Shown here piece after piece: positions 27,796 to 37,538 of a stretch of 64,000 nt of DNA. The first letter of the stretch is position 1. Each line of letters starts with the position of its first letter. A model generated the notes under the pieces. The model saw only the letters and a list, made by a program, of their open reading frames with translations. It was not told the DNA's origin and searched no databases. Origin of the DNA: Pectobacterium zantedeschiae (GTDB lineage: Bacteria; Pseudomonadota; Gammaproteobacteria; Enterobacterales; Enterobacteriaceae). The stretch lies in NCBI RefSeq assembly GCF_004137795.1, contig NZ_NWTM01000001.1, positions 372,001 to 436,000 on the forward strand, given 5' to 3'. Both the position numbers and the translations under genes were made by a program.

Positions 27796-30491
27796 ACGCG
27801 CACGTCTGTCGGACAACCTGCCCGTATTGTGGCGTCGGCTGTGGTGTGTTGGCAGAACACGACGGGCAAGGCGCGGTAAAGATCAGCGGTGATCCGGTAC
27901 ATCCGGCGAATTTGGGGCGGCTATGCGTAAAAGGTTCCGCGCTGGGAGAAACGTTGGATCTAAAAGGCCGCCTGCTGTGGCCGCTTGTGGAAGGGCGCCG
28001 CGTCAGTTGGGAGCAGGCGCTTGATACGGTGGCCGAACGGTTGCTGTCGACCATGCAGCAACACGGCCCGCAGTCAGTGGCATTTTATGGTTCAGGTCAG
28101 CTGTTGACGGAAGATTATTACGTCGCCAACAAACTGATGAAGGGCTTCATTGGTGCCGCCAATATGGATACCAACTCACGCCTGTGTATGGCGTCGGCGG
28201 TTATCGGCTACAAGCGCGGATTGGGGGCGGATGCCGTCCCCTGTAATTATGAAGATATCGAGCTGGCGGATGTGGTGGTGCTTGTAGGGTCTAATACCGC
28301 TTGGGCGCATCCGGTAGTGTATCAGCGACTGGTGCAGGCGAAACAGCAGCGGCCGCAGATGCAGGTGGTGGTGGTTGATCCGCGGCGCACTGCAACCTGC
28401 GATCTTGCCGATTTGCATTTACCGCTGCAACCCGGTAGCGATGCCGGGCTGTTTAACGGCCTGTTACATTGGATTGCGCAGGACTCATGCACCGATCTCA
28501 CCGAATTGGCTGAACGCTTTTCCGGTGTGGAAGAGGCATTACTGTCAGCACAGGCATGGACAGTGGCGCAGGTAGCGGATTTCTGCCAGTTGGATGAAAC
28601 CGATATTGCGTGTTTCTATCACCTGTTCAGCACAAACAAAAAGGTGGTCACGCTCTATTCGCAGGGGGTTAATCAGTCGTCTTCCGGCAGCGATAAGTGC
28701 AATGCGATCATCAATGCTCATCTGCTGAGCGGAAAAATCGGCGTACCGGGTGCAGGCCCTTTTTCGATAACCGGACAGCCAAATGCTATGGGCGGTCGGG
28801 AAGTCGGCGGTTTAGCCAATCAGCTTGCCAGCCATATGGGTTTTACACCGCAGGATATCGAGCGTGTGGGGCGCTTCTGGCAGAGCGATAATGTAGCGAC
28901 ACAGCCTGGCTTGAATGCGGTAGACCTGTTTCACGCCGTTGAACGTGGCGATATTAAAGCGGTGTGGATTATGGGCACCAATCCGGTGGTGTCGATGCCG
29001 GATGCCGATCGGGTGAAACAGGCATTGGAACGCTGCCCATTGGTGATCGTTTCTGAAGTGATGCGCCATACCGATACCGCAGAAACCGCCGATATCTTAC
29101 TCCCCGCGCTGGGCTGGGGAGAAAAGGATGGCACGGTAACCAATTCCGAACGCCGATTGTCTCGTCAGCGTGCTTTTCTACCTGCACCGGGAGAGGCCAA
29201 AGCCGATTGGTGGATGCTGAGTCAGGTGGCGCAGCGTATGGGATTTGCTGAGGCGTTTGCCTATCAGAATCCCGCAGAGATTTTCCGTGAGCACGCGGCG
29301 CTGTCTGGGTTTGAGAATAACGGTAGCCGTGCGTTTGATATCAGCGGGCTGGCGACACTCAGTAATGAGCAGTGGCAGCAGTTGGAACCGATACAGTGGC
29401 CAGTTAATGCGGTATTTCCGCACGGGCGTGCCCGACTGGGTGACGATGGCCGATTCTGGCATGTCGATGGTAAAGCGCGTCTGGTAGCGGTTATCCCATC
29501 GTTGCCGCAAAGCCCGTGGAGCGCGGTGTATCCGATGGTGCTCAACACCGGACGCATTCGCGATCAGTGGCACACCATGACGCGTACCGGTAAAGCGGCC
29601 CGTTTGATGCGTCATATCAGTGAACCTTACTGCGAGCTATCTCCACAGGATGCACAGATGCAGGATATTCAGGCTGGCGATCTGGTGCGCCTGTCGTCAG
29701 TGCACGGTTGGATGCTAGCGCGGGCGCGACTGGATGCCGGACAGGCGCGCGGTAGTGTGTTTGTTCCGATGCACTGGAATCAACAGTTCAGCGCTCAGGC
29801 ACGGGCCGACAGTTTAGTTGCCCCGATTACCGATCCTTATTCCGGCCAGCCGGAGAGCAAGCATAGTCGGGTGCGTATCCAGCCGTGGCATACCGCCTGG
29901 CAGGCCTCGCTATTTTTTGCCGACGAACCGATGTCATCACCACCTACTGAGCATGATGTTCTGCCGCCACCCGCGACCTATTGGAGCAAGATCCCTCATG
30001 AGGGTGTGACGCAGTATCTGTTTGCCGACCGCACGCCGGTAGATGACTGGCAAGCATGGCTGGTTGAACATTATGGGTTAGAAAACATGCAGTGTCAGAT
30101 AGCACAGGGCAACGGCATATTTCACCTTATTGGCTGGCGCGATGGCCGCGTGGTCTTGGCCTGCTATGTCAGTGCGCAAGCGCTACGCATCGATAGCGAT
30201 GCGGTACGTCAGGCGTTTGCCTCTCCACCACAGCAGCCGCACGAGCGCCATGCTCTGTTGGCGGGTCAGGCACCGCAAGGTCAGGTGAAGCAGGGGGCCA
30301 CGATTTGCAGCTGTTATAGCGTCGGTGAGGACATCATTGTCGGTGCGATTCGTCAGGGGTGCCACAGCGTAGCGGCGTTAGGCGGCAGACTGAAATGCGG
30401 TACCAACTGTGGTTCCTGTATCCCCGAACTGAAGGCGTTATTGAGTCAGCATGTTCCAATAACGGTTAATGAACTGAAAAAAGCAGGTTGA
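27792..30491 (+). CDS. nasA: NasA assimilatory nitrate reductase catalytic subunit
   Basis: An 899-residue molybdenum bis-MGD oxidoreductase. The N-terminal 4Fe-4S motif is [12 protein letters not shown] ... LCVKGS, and MGD-binding segments include [10 protein letters not shown] and [13 protein letters not shown]-terminal BFD-like 2Fe-2S domain ([10 protein letters not shown] ... CGTNCGSC), as in Klebsiella NasA, could accept electrons from the NasC part of the fused upstream protein. It reduces nitrate to nitrite in the cytoplasm. Its ATG overlaps the nasCB stop by four bases (ATGA). Confidence 0.95.
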   Translation: MNAHVCRTTCPYCGVGCGVLAEHDGQGAVKISGDPVHPANLGRLCVKGSALGETLDLKGRLLWPLVEGRRVSWEQALDTVAERLLSTMQQHGPQSVAFYGSGQLLTEDYYVANKLMKGFIGAANMDTNSRLCMASAVIGYKRGLGADAVPCNYEDIELADVVVLVGSNTAWAHPVVYQRLVQAKQQRPQMQVVVVDPRRTATCDLADLHLPLQPGSDAGLFNGLLHWIAQDSCTDLTELAERFSGVEEALLSAQAWTVAQVADFCQLDETDIACFYHLFSTNKKVVTLYSQGVNQSSSGSDKCNAIINAHLLSGKIGVPGAGPFSITGQPNAMGGREVGGLANQLASHMGFTPQDIERVGRFWQSDNVATQPGLNAVDLFHAVERGDIKAVWIMGTNPVVSMPDADRVKQALERCPLVIVSEVMRHTDTAETADILLPALGWGEKDGTVTNSERRLSRQRAFLPAPGEAKADWWMLSQVAQRMGFAEAFAYQNPAEIFREHAALSGFENNGSRAFDISGLATLSNEQWQQLEPIQWPVNAVFPHGRARLGDDGRFWHVDGKARLVAVIPSLPQSPWSAVYPMVLNTGRIRDQWHTMTRTGKAARLMRHISEPYCELSPQDAQMQDIQAGDLVRLSSVHGWMLARARLDAGQARGSVFVPMHWNQQFSAQARADSLVAPITDPYSGQPESKHSRVRIQPWHTAWQASLFFADEPMSSPPTEHDVLPPPATYWSKIPHEGVTQYLFADRTPVDDWQAWLVEHYGLENMQCQIAQGNGIFHLIGWRDGRVVLACYVSAQALRIDSDAVRQAFASPPQQPHERHALLAGQAPQGQVKQGATICSCYSVGEDIIVGAIRQGCHSVAALGGRLKCGTNCGSCIPELKALLSQHVPITVNELKKAG

Positions 30492-30516
30492 GCGCCACGG
30501 CGTAATGAGGTGTGAC

Positions 30517-31350
30517 ATGATGACAACACAATCAATATTGGCACAGGGCCAGCGGCGTCAGCCCGTACTCGGTGGTGAAATCTGGCTGGTGGGCGCTGGG
30601 CCGGGCGATGCGGAACTGCTGACGCTAAAGGCGTTGCGGGCAATCCAGCAGGCGGATGTGGTGGTTTACGATCGACTGGTGTCGGCGGAGATTATGGATC
30701 TGGTGCCAGAACAGGCGCTGTGTATCGACGTGGGTAAAACGCGTGGCTGTCATCGATTGTCACAGGAAAAAATCAATCAGCTGTTGGTTGAGCTGGCGCA
30801 GGCTGGGCAGCGGGTGGTTCGTCTCAAGGGCGGCGACCCGTTTATTTTCGGGCGCGGCGGTGAAGAGATGGATTACGCTCAGCAGGAAGGGATCGTCTGC
30901 CATGTGGTGCCGGGTATTACCGCCGCGACTGGCTGTGCGGCGGCAGTCGGGTTACCACTGACTCACCGTGCTTGTGCGCAGTCGGTGCGTTTCGTCACTG
31001 GTCATTCGCGCGACGGCGAGCCGCAACTGGACTGGCCGACGCTGGCAGACAGCCAGCAAACACTGGTGTTTTATATGGGGCTAAGCCACAGTAGTCGGCT
31101 GTGCCAGCGCTTGATCGAACATGGGTTGTCAGCCCAGACACCTGTAGCGATTATCGAACGCGGCACGCAACCCGATCAGCGATTACTGACCGCTACGCTG
31201 GGAACCTTACCGACACTGTTGGCGCGTTATCAGCCACAATCACCCAGCCTGCTGGTGGTCGGTGATGTCGTCCGTTTCTGTCGCCATCCTACGCTGAGTA
31301 TTGAAGCGCCTCCCGCACGGCTGACGATGGAAAAGCATGAAGCCGCCTGA
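30517..31350 (+). CDS. cobA: Uroporphyrinogen-III C-methyltransferase
   Basis: A 277-residue SAM-dependent SUMT with the signatures [14 protein letters not shown] and [16 protein letters not shown]. It makes precorrin-2, the precursor of siroheme, the cofactor of the nitrite reductase encoded upstream. Unlike CysG it has no dehydrogenase/chelatase domain, so oxidation and iron insertion must come from elsewhere. The start at 30517 is preceded by GAGGTG. Last gene of the nas operon, 25 bases after nasA. Confidence 0.93.
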   Translation: MMTTQSILAQGQRRQPVLGGEIWLVGAGPGDAELLTLKALRAIQQADVVVYDRLVSAEIMDLVPEQALCIDVGKTRGCHRLSQEKINQLLVELAQAGQRVVRLKGGDPFIFGRGGEEMDYAQQEGIVCHVVPGITAATGCAAAVGLPLTHRACAQSVRFVTGHSRDGEPQLDWPTLADSQQTLVFYMGLSHSSRLCQRLIEHGLSAQTPVAIIERGTQPDQRLLTATLGTLPTLLARYQPQSPSLLVVGDVVRFCRHPTLSIEAPPARLTMEKHEAA

Positions 31351-31547
31351 CGGCAACGGATTCCTTACTACGGTTAGCGCCTCATGTTGAACGTGAAAAA
31401 ATGGTATTCGATGAGGAAATCCAACGTAGTACTCAGCAGGGGATGAAAGATGACGCTAGAAAGATCGTCGGCAATGTATTGCCAACGGTGATGGATAAGG
31501 GCAGCGTGCAGCAGGTCACTCAGCTTGAAAATAGAGAGCTGGAATAA
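31341..31547 (+). pseudogene. Short open frame, possible 3' gene remnant
   Basis: The frame is open from 31341 to a TAA at 31545-31547 (68 codons) and contains an ATG at 31401 giving 48 residues (MVFDEEIQRSTQQGMKDD ... VTQLENRELE). The composition is charged and protein-like, and it ends neatly, but there is no ribosome site before 31401 and I do not recognise the family. It may be the tail of a gene whose 5' part was lost next to cobA, or a chance frame. The rest of the gap to 31672 holds nothing recognisable. Confidence 0.25.
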
Positions 31548-31672
31548 CGGATAACGGCTGTCCTGCATGAAATTCAGCTTTGATAACGTACTAAAAATCG
31601 AGCGTTGCTGCTGCCTTTTACGGGAAAAAGCCAGAGAGACAACGCTCACGTTTTTTCGTCAATGGGGCCGTT

Positions 31673-32137
31673 TTAGCCTTTGCGTACTCGCGCAGTCAGG
31701 CCTTTCAGAAAGTAGCGAATCACCTGATCGCCGCAGGTGCGATAGTTTTTGTGATCAGGCGCGCGCATCATCGCGGTTACTTCCGGTAGTGAAATGCGAA
31801 AGTTTTGTGCCAGTAGGATCGCCTGAATATCATCTGTTTTTAGTGAAAACGCGACACGCAGTTTTTTCAGGATAATGTTATTCGTCATCTTGCGCTCAAA
31901 CTGCGGTGCGGGCTGGTTTTCATCTTTGCCGCGTTTTTGCAGAATTAGCCCATTCAGAAAATAACTCATCACAATGTCCGGGCAAGGCTGATAGCCTTCC
32001 TCTCCCTCTTTTTTGACATAGCTCGCCAACTGCTGGGGAGGGACGGTCATCTCCACCAACGCCAGGATTTTCAGCAGGTGGTCATTATTGAAATTCAGCA
32101 TATAGCGCACGCTGCGCAGGACATCGTTATTCATCAT
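31673..32137 (-). CDS. yehS: DUF1456 family protein YehS
   Basis: A 154-residue cytoplasmic protein, very similar in length and sequence to E. coli YehS: LRSVRYMLNF, YQPCPDIVMSYFLNGLILQKRGKDE, KLRVAFSLKTDDIQAILL and ITAMMRAPDHKNYRTCGDQ-type segments. It is built from two related halves. Function is unknown. The start may be at 32137 or 32134 (two adjacent ATGs). It lies 84 bases downstream of the dioxygenase gene on the same strand. Confidence 0.9.
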   Translation of the reverse strand: MMNNDVLRSVRYMLNFNNDHLLKILALVEMTVPPQQLASYVKKEGEEGYQPCPDIVMSYFLNGLILQKRGKDENQPAPQFERKMTNNIILKKLRVAFSLKTDDIQAILLAQNFRISLPEVTAMMRAPDHKNYRTCGDQVIRYFLKGLTARVRKG

Positions 32138-32221
32138 TACTGAAGGGGTCTCGCCGTTCGTCTTTGTACAAAACGCACAGTATAAAGGGAACGGCGGAGA
32201 AATGCAGAAACGATCGTGGAA

Positions 32222-32743
32222 TTAGTGAAACGTCTCGCGTCCGGTAAAGTGTCCAACCCAACCTTCTGGATTGGTAAAGATGCGGATCGCGACAAAATCA
32301 GGAAATTCCCCACAGTCAAACCAGTGTGGAGTATTGGCAGGAACGCGCAAGAGATCGCCTGCTTCACAGGTAAGCTGAAAAACCTGCTCGCCAATCGGCA
32401 CGAAGAACGCGCCGCTACCGCGTACGAAGAAGCGAACCTCATCTTCACTGTGCGTGTGCTCCTGAAGAAACTTCTTCCGCAGCGCCTTTCTCTCTGCGTG
32501 ATCCGGCGTCAGGCTAATCACGTCGGCGGAAGTGTAACCTTCTTGCTGTTTGAGACGCTCAATATCGGCGCGATACTGCGTCAAAATGGTTTCATTGCTG
32601 GCGTCGAGCGGAGGCGCTTCGGCCTGCCAGTGTTCTAGTTGAATACCCGCGCTGGCAAGCAGAGACGCAATATCATTAAACGCGGTGAGCTGCTGGACGG
32701 GCTGTGTGATGTGCGGGCGGTGGTAAATCGACAGCGTTGTCAT
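32222..32743 (-). CDS. mtnD: Acireductone dioxygenase (ARD) family protein
   Basis: A 173-residue cupin of the acireductone dioxygenase family. The metal-binding motif HTHSEDEVRFFV (HxHxxxE) lies near residues 94-105 and the last His ligand in VPANTPHWFD. ARD oxidises the acireductone of the methionine salvage pathway. AAGGGA precedes the ATG by about 8 bases. The C-terminus (HFTGRETFH) appears shorter than in usual MtnD proteins. It is unusual that no mtnA, B, C or K genes are adjacent; the next genes are yehS and a sugar transporter. It may be a second, diverged ARD, so the symbol marks the family only. Confidence 0.75.
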   Translation of the reverse strand: MTTLSIYHRPHITQPVQQLTAFNDIASLLASAGIQLEHWQAEAPPLDASNETILTQYRADIERLKQQEGYTSADVISLTPDHAERKALRKKFLQEHTHSEDEVRFFVRGSGAFFVPIGEQVFQLTCEAGDLLRVPANTPHWFDCGEFPDFVAIRIFTNPEGWVGHFTGRETFH

Positions 32744-32979
32744 GTTTGTTTTTCCCTTAGGTATACAAGAACATTAACCATTAACTTTATAGGGATAAAA
32801 AACAAGATGCTTTTTTTATAACTTATTCCTTAAAATTCAATAAGTAAAAATCATCACATCTGTTTATCAATGCTATTTCTATTTAATCACTAGTTATTAT
32901 CATTTTTGTTATTTCGATTTAACTTTTCCCATTGCTAATCTCTTTCTCTGCTAATAATTTTATAAAAATCGGGATGAAA

Positions 32980-33963
32980 ATGATGAAGATTCGCTTTTCT
33001 CGTCTTGCTGTGTGTGTACTTGCTGCGGGGGTCATAACCTCTGCTCAGGCGGCAGATGAGGTTCTGTCATTGAAGGGAAAGACCATTGGTGTCGCCGTGG
33101 TAGGAACACAGCATTTTTGGGATCGTGAGGCTTACAAAGGGGCGACCGAAGAAATTGAGAAACTCGGTGGGCAGGTTGTGGGCGTGGATGGAGGACGTGA
33201 TAATCAGGTTCATGCCAATAATCACGATATCCTGCTGGCGCGTAAGGTTGATGCGGTGATCAGTATTCTCGGCGACAGCGCGGTAGAACCGAAATTTAAA
33301 GCGCTGCGTGACGCGAAAATTCCGGTTTTCACGGTCGATCACGTCTCGTCTTATTCCGTCAATAACACGACGTCGGATAACTATGCGATCGGATCGACAA
33401 TCGGGCGCTACACGGCGGATGCGCTGGGTGGAAAAGGCAATATCGCCGTTTTCAACGCGTTCTCCAATGCATTGCGAATCTGCGGCATCCGCTATGATTT
33501 GTGGAAATATGTCCTGCAAGATTATCCGGGGATCAAAATCATTCAGCCTGAGCTGGCTGAACAATATTCCAACTCGCCAGAAGACGCGCGTAAGAAAACC
33601 CTCGAGCTGCTGAGTCAGCATCCGAAAGGTACGCTGGATGCGATCCACGTTGCCTGCTGGGATCAGCCGGCAATCGGGGTGGTACAGGCACTGGAAGAAA
33701 CCGGACGCGATAAGGATGTGAAAGTCACGGCGATTGATGCTGGCCCAGAAACGCTGGAGATTATGGCGGAAAAAGGCAGTCCGTTTGTTGCCAACGTCGC
33801 GCAGCAGCCGCGTCTGATTGGCACGACATCGGCGAAAAACGTCGCGCGCTATTTCGCGGGTGCCACACTGTTACCGCAGACGTTTGTACCAGTCTTGCCT
33901 GTCAAAGGGGAGGCTGAAGCCAAGGCGGTCTATAAACAGCTTGGCTATGGCGAACTGAAATAA
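32980..33963 (+). CDS. Sugar ABC transporter substrate-binding protein (ribose/AI-2 type)
   Basis: A 327-residue periplasmic protein with a Sec signal (RLAVCVLAAGVITSAQAADE). The mature part is of the ribose/galactose-binding type (KGKTIGVAVVGTQHFWDREAYKG ... FTVDHVSSYSV). The ligand cannot be told from sequence. Starts at 32974, 32980 and 32983 are all in frame; 32980 is best placed after GGG at 32971-32973. First gene of a five-gene plus-strand operon with the ATPase, two permeases and a PfkB kinase. Confidence 0.87.
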   Translation: MMKIRFSRLAVCVLAAGVITSAQAADEVLSLKGKTIGVAVVGTQHFWDREAYKGATEEIEKLGGQVVGVDGGRDNQVHANNHDILLARKVDAVISILGDSAVEPKFKALRDAKIPVFTVDHVSSYSVNNTTSDNYAIGSTIGRYTADALGGKGNIAVFNAFSNALRICGIRYDLWKYVLQDYPGIKIIQPELAEQYSNSPEDARKKTLELLSQHPKGTLDAIHVACWDQPAIGVVQALEETGRDKDVKVTAIDAGPETLEIMAEKGSPFVANVAQQPRLIGTTSAKNVARYFAGATLLPQTFVPVLPVKGEAEAKAVYKQLGYGELK

Positions 33964-33967
33964 GGCT

Positions 33968-35515
33968 ATGGTGGGATATCACTTAGCCCCGCCGCCGGAT
34001 GGCGGCGGTCTGGCAATGACGCACATCAGCAAGCAGTTTGCAGGTATTCCCGCGCTGGACAACGTATCGCTAACGGTTCGACCGGGAGAAATTCTCGGCC
34101 TGATCGGGGAAAACGGCGCGGGGAAATCGACCTTAATCAAGGTGCTGGCTGGCGTTTATGCCGCAGATGGCGGTGAGATCGCTATCGATGGGCAGCGGTT
34201 GAGCGCTGTGACGCCTGCGGTTATCCACGCGCACGGCATTCGTTTTATCCATCAGGAACTGCATCTGATTCCCCATTTTACCGTGGCGGAGTCGGTGTTT
34301 CTCGGTCAGGAACGAGTGAACCGCTGGCGAGGCGTCGATCGTCGGGCGATGCGGCGTGAAACGGAACAGTTTTTTCAGCACACGTTCAATTTATCGATAG
34401 ATGCCAATCGACTCATCAGGGAGTTAAGTCTGGCAGAACGCAAACTGGTGCAGGTCGCACGAGCGCTAATTGACGGCAAGGCGCGGCTAGTGGTGTTTGA
34501 TGAACCGACGGCACCGCTGGAAGCGCGGGAAGCCACGCAGCTACTGCATACGCTTCAGGCGCTGAAACAGCGCGGTATTGCGATTATTTATGTCTCTCAC
34601 TATCTCAATGAAATTGCGGATATTTGCGACCGCGTCACTGTTTTACGCAATGGTAAGAGCGTGACGACGTTGGATTTTCCCGAGACGAAAGATATCGACA
34701 CGATGATTCGTTTGATGGTTGGGCGAGAGATCGCCAGCCTGTTTCCCTGCGGGGAAAAGAGAGCGTTCACAGAGGCTCCGTTGTTGCAGGTTGAACAGCT
34801 CACGGATCGGCAGCATTTCCAACCGATCCGTTTTCAGGTCGCCGCGGGAGAAATTGTTGGTATTGCGGGATTGTTAGGGTCGGGACGTGAGGCGCTGATT
34901 GATGCGCTCTATGGCATCACGCCCGCCTGTGAAGGATATATTACGATCGATGGTCAGACGCTGCGCCCGCGTTCTCCAGTACACGCCATCGCGCAGCGTA
35001 TGGCGCTGGTGCCGCGCGATCGTCGTCACGATGGGCTGATTTTACCGTTATCCGTGGCGGACAATATCAATCTGGCTTCCTTGCCCGCTGTCGCCTGGCG
35101 CGGTTGGCTGCGGCGTAAGCAAGCTGTAGCACAGGCGAATCATCTGGCACAGACGCTGGATATCCGGCCGCGCGATGTCAGCGTGCCCGTGCGCAATTTA
35201 AGCGGCGGTAACCAGCAGAAAGTGATACTGGCGCGCTGGCTAAAGACCGATACTCGGCTGTTTATTCTTGATGAGCCGACGCTGGGTGTCGATATTGGTG
35301 CGAAGGCGGAAATTTATCAGCTTACCCGACAGCTAGCCGCCGAGGGGCGTGCCGTTATTGTCTCTTCCAGCGATGACGGTGAACTTTTGGGGCTGTGCGA
35401 TCGCATTCTGGTGATGTGGCGCGGCGAACTTATCGCCGATGTGCCAACCGAACACCTCTCGCTAGATACTTTGCTGACGTTGACTATCAGCGGTCGAACG
35501 CAGGAGGCGGTATGA
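33968..35515 (+). CDS. Sugar ABC transporter ATPase with two nucleotide-binding domains
   Basis: A 515-residue RbsA/MglA-type protein. Domain 1 has Walker A GENGAGKST, signature LSLAERK (divergent) and VVFDEPTAPLE. Domain 2 has the degenerate P-loop GLLGSGREALI, then LSGGNQQKV and FILDEPTLGVD. It begins 4 bases after the binding-protein gene, and its stop overlaps the first permease start (ATGA). Confidence 0.93.
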   Translation: MVGYHLAPPPDGGGLAMTHISKQFAGIPALDNVSLTVRPGEILGLIGENGAGKSTLIKVLAGVYAADGGEIAIDGQRLSAVTPAVIHAHGIRFIHQELHLIPHFTVAESVFLGQERVNRWRGVDRRAMRRETEQFFQHTFNLSIDANRLIRELSLAERKLVQVARALIDGKARLVVFDEPTAPLEAREATQLLHTLQALKQRGIAIIYVSHYLNEIADICDRVTVLRNGKSVTTLDFPETKDIDTMIRLMVGREIASLFPCGEKRAFTEAPLLQVEQLTDRQHFQPIRFQVAAGEIVGIAGLLGSGREALIDALYGITPACEGYITIDGQTLRPRSPVHAIAQRMALVPRDRRHDGLILPLSVADNINLASLPAVAWRGWLRRKQAVAQANHLAQTLDIRPRDVSVPVRNLSGGNQQKVILARWLKTDTRLFILDEPTLGVDIGAKAEIYQLTRQLAAEGRAVIVSSSDDGELLGLCDRILVMWRGELIADVPTEHLSLDTLLTLTISGRTQEAV

Positions 35516-36504
35516 CTCGTGCCTTACAATCCCTCCGAGCAACGCCGCGTTTAGCCGGGTTTCTCAATCATATCCCTTTACTGCTGTTTGCGGCGCTGCT
35601 GCTGTTCCTCTGCCTGAGCGCACCTTATTTTCTCAGTTGGCAAAATATCACCATTATTTTGCGGCAAAGTGCACCGCTGGCGATTCTGTGTTTCGGATTA
35701 GTTTGCGTCATTACGGGTGGCGGTGACGATGTTGTCTCCGGCGGTATCGATCTCTCGCTACCGGCAATTGCCGTACTCGCGGTGGCGATAATCAGCGACG
35801 GGTTGACGAATGCGAGTATTAGCTATCTGTGGTTGATTTTACTGGTAGCAGGTGCGGCACTATTGGCTGGCGTAGTGAATGCGTTGCTGGTGGTGACGAT
35901 TCGGCTACCGCCGCTTTTGGCGACATTAGCTTGTTCTGTGGCCGTTATCGGACTCACCAATTTACTGACCCAGCAGCGGCGTATCGGCGTCAGCGATTCG
36001 GTGATTGTGTCATTTCGCGATGGTAGCCTGCTTGGTCTCCCGCTGGCGGTCTGGTTTATGCTGCTGGTCTTCCTTGTGTTTCAGTTTATCGTTCACCATA
36101 GCCGATGGGGTCAGCATTTGCAGGCTGCTGGTGGAAACCGCGAGGCGGCGCAACTGTCAGGCATTTCCCACACGCCGTTGGTTATTGGTTCGTATCTGTT
36201 AGGTGCGCTGGCGGCGGCACTGGCCTCATTGACACTGGTGGCGCAAGGGTCTGGCAGTTCCCCCGGTACGGCGGAACCACTGTTGCTGGAGATGGTGTTG
36301 GCGACGTTCCTCGGTGCTGCGTTTTCTCGTCGTCGAGTGGTCACCATCTGGGGGGCACTGTTGGGAACGCTGCTGGTTAATGCCTTGTCGAACGGTCTGG
36401 CACTGTTACGGGTTGATATCTTCTGGGTCGGGGCGATTAAGGGAATACTGATTCTGGTGGTGCTGACCGCCGCCTCGTTACGCAGGCAAAGGCGTCGTAT
36501 ATGA
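35512..36504 (+). CDS. Sugar ABC transporter permease 1
   Basis: A 330-residue polytopic membrane protein of the BPD_transp_2 (RbsC-like) family, with the VVSGGIDLSLPAIAVLA motif near residue 75 and AAGGNREAAQLSGI in the coupling loop. It starts at the ATGA overlap with the ATPase, after GGAGGCGGT. Its sequence is distinct from the next permease, so the channel is probably a heterodimer, as in LsrCD or YtfT-YjfF. Confidence 0.9.
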   Translation: MTRALQSLRATPRLAGFLNHIPLLLFAALLLFLCLSAPYFLSWQNITIILRQSAPLAILCFGLVCVITGGGDDVVSGGIDLSLPAIAVLAVAIISDGLTNASISYLWLILLVAGAALLAGVVNALLVVTIRLPPLLATLACSVAVIGLTNLLTQQRRIGVSDSVIVSFRDGSLLGLPLAVWFMLLVFLVFQFIVHHSRWGQHLQAAGGNREAAQLSGISHTPLVIGSYLLGALAAALASLTLVAQGSGSSPGTAEPLLLEMVLATFLGAAFSRRRVVTIWGALLGTLLVNALSNGLALLRVDIFWVGAIKGILILVVLTAASLRRQRRRI

Positions 36505-37499
36505 AGAATTCTTCTTTGGCGGTACAGCCAGCGCTGCCGGGCAATAAGTCAGCGCTGTCATTCTTTATTCGCTATGGCTTTCTGGTCATTCTGCTGGCTT
36601 TTTTGGTGTTTTTTTCACTGCAAAACCCGATATTTTTGACGCTAGGTAATTGGGGAAACCTGCTCCAGGGCAGCGCGGTGTTGCTGATTGTGGCGTTGGC
36701 AATGACTTTGGTCGTGACGGCAGGCGGTATCGATCTATCAGTGGGGGTTGCTCTGGATTTTGGCGCGGCTTTCGCATTGGTGGCGCTCAAAGTCTATGGT
36801 CTGCCGTGGCAGGCAGCGGTGCTGGCCGCACTGGTTGGTGGGGCGCTGGTGGGGTTGTTTAATGCGATATTGATTATTCATTGTCGGATTAAGCCGTTTT
36901 TGGCGACGTTGGGAACGTGGTTTATTGGCAGCAGTATCGAACGTATTTATACCGAGGGGGGCGGGCCAATTGCCTATCGCCGGATGGCACCACAATATCA
37001 CGAGCTTGCCGTGGGCGATCTGTGGGGCATTCCTGTGCCGATTATGATTGTGGCTGCGTTATGGCTTAGCTATTACCTATTTTTTGAACGGACAATTGCC
37101 GGTAAACGCATCCACGCCATGGGGTTGAATGCACCTGCGGCGCTGATTGCTGGCGTTAATGTGCGGCGAATGACGTTCTGGCTACTGATTGTCACGTCGG
37201 TGACGTGTGCCGTTGGTGGCGTGGTGTTATCTGCCAATCTGCGTCAGTTTACGCCGTTGGCTGGGCAGGCTTATCTGATGGACGCGATAGCTGCCGTCTT
37301 TATCGGCACCGCCTTCCATGCTCAGGGGCGGCCTAACGTGGTGGGAACGCTAATCGGCGTGTTGTTTCTCGGCATGATTGCCAACGGTTTGAATTTGATG
37401 GGGCTGAACTTCATCGTAAAAGATGCGTTGAGCGGCGTGATTTTAGTGCTGGCGCTGGCCCTCTCTTTCCTGCAAGGGCGACTGCGCCAGCGGCAATAA
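36501..37499 (+). CDS. Sugar ABC transporter permease 2
   Basis: A 332-residue RbsC-like permease with VTAGGIDLSVGVALDFG near residue 75 and MGLNAPAALIAGVNVRR in the coupling region. It overlaps permease 1 by four bases (ATGA). It forms the second half of the predicted heterodimeric channel. Confidence 0.9.
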   Translation: MKNSSLAVQPALPGNKSALSFFIRYGFLVILLAFLVFFSLQNPIFLTLGNWGNLLQGSAVLLIVALAMTLVVTAGGIDLSVGVALDFGAAFALVALKVYGLPWQAAVLAALVGGALVGLFNAILIIHCRIKPFLATLGTWFIGSSIERIYTEGGGPIAYRRMAPQYHELAVGDLWGIPVPIMIVAALWLSYYLFFERTIAGKRIHAMGLNAPAALIAGVNVRRMTFWLLIVTSVTCAVGGVVLSANLRQFTPLAGQAYLMDAIAAVFIGTAFHAQGRPNVVGTLIGVLFLGMIANGLNLMGLNFIVKDALSGVILVLALALSFLQGRLRQRQ

Positions 37500-37538
37500 C
37501 TGCCGGATACCATAAAAATAGAATGTGAAGGAGTGAGC

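Noticed and set aside
31374-31649. Minus-strand 91-codon frame between cobA and yehS
   Set aside because: It lacks a ribosome site and recognisable features, and it overlaps the more protein-like plus-strand frame at 31341-31547.
32744-32979. Possible SAM or other riboswitch ahead of the acireductone dioxygenase-like gene
   Set aside because: No conserved riboswitch core or terminator-like leader was seen; the region is plain AT-rich DNA.
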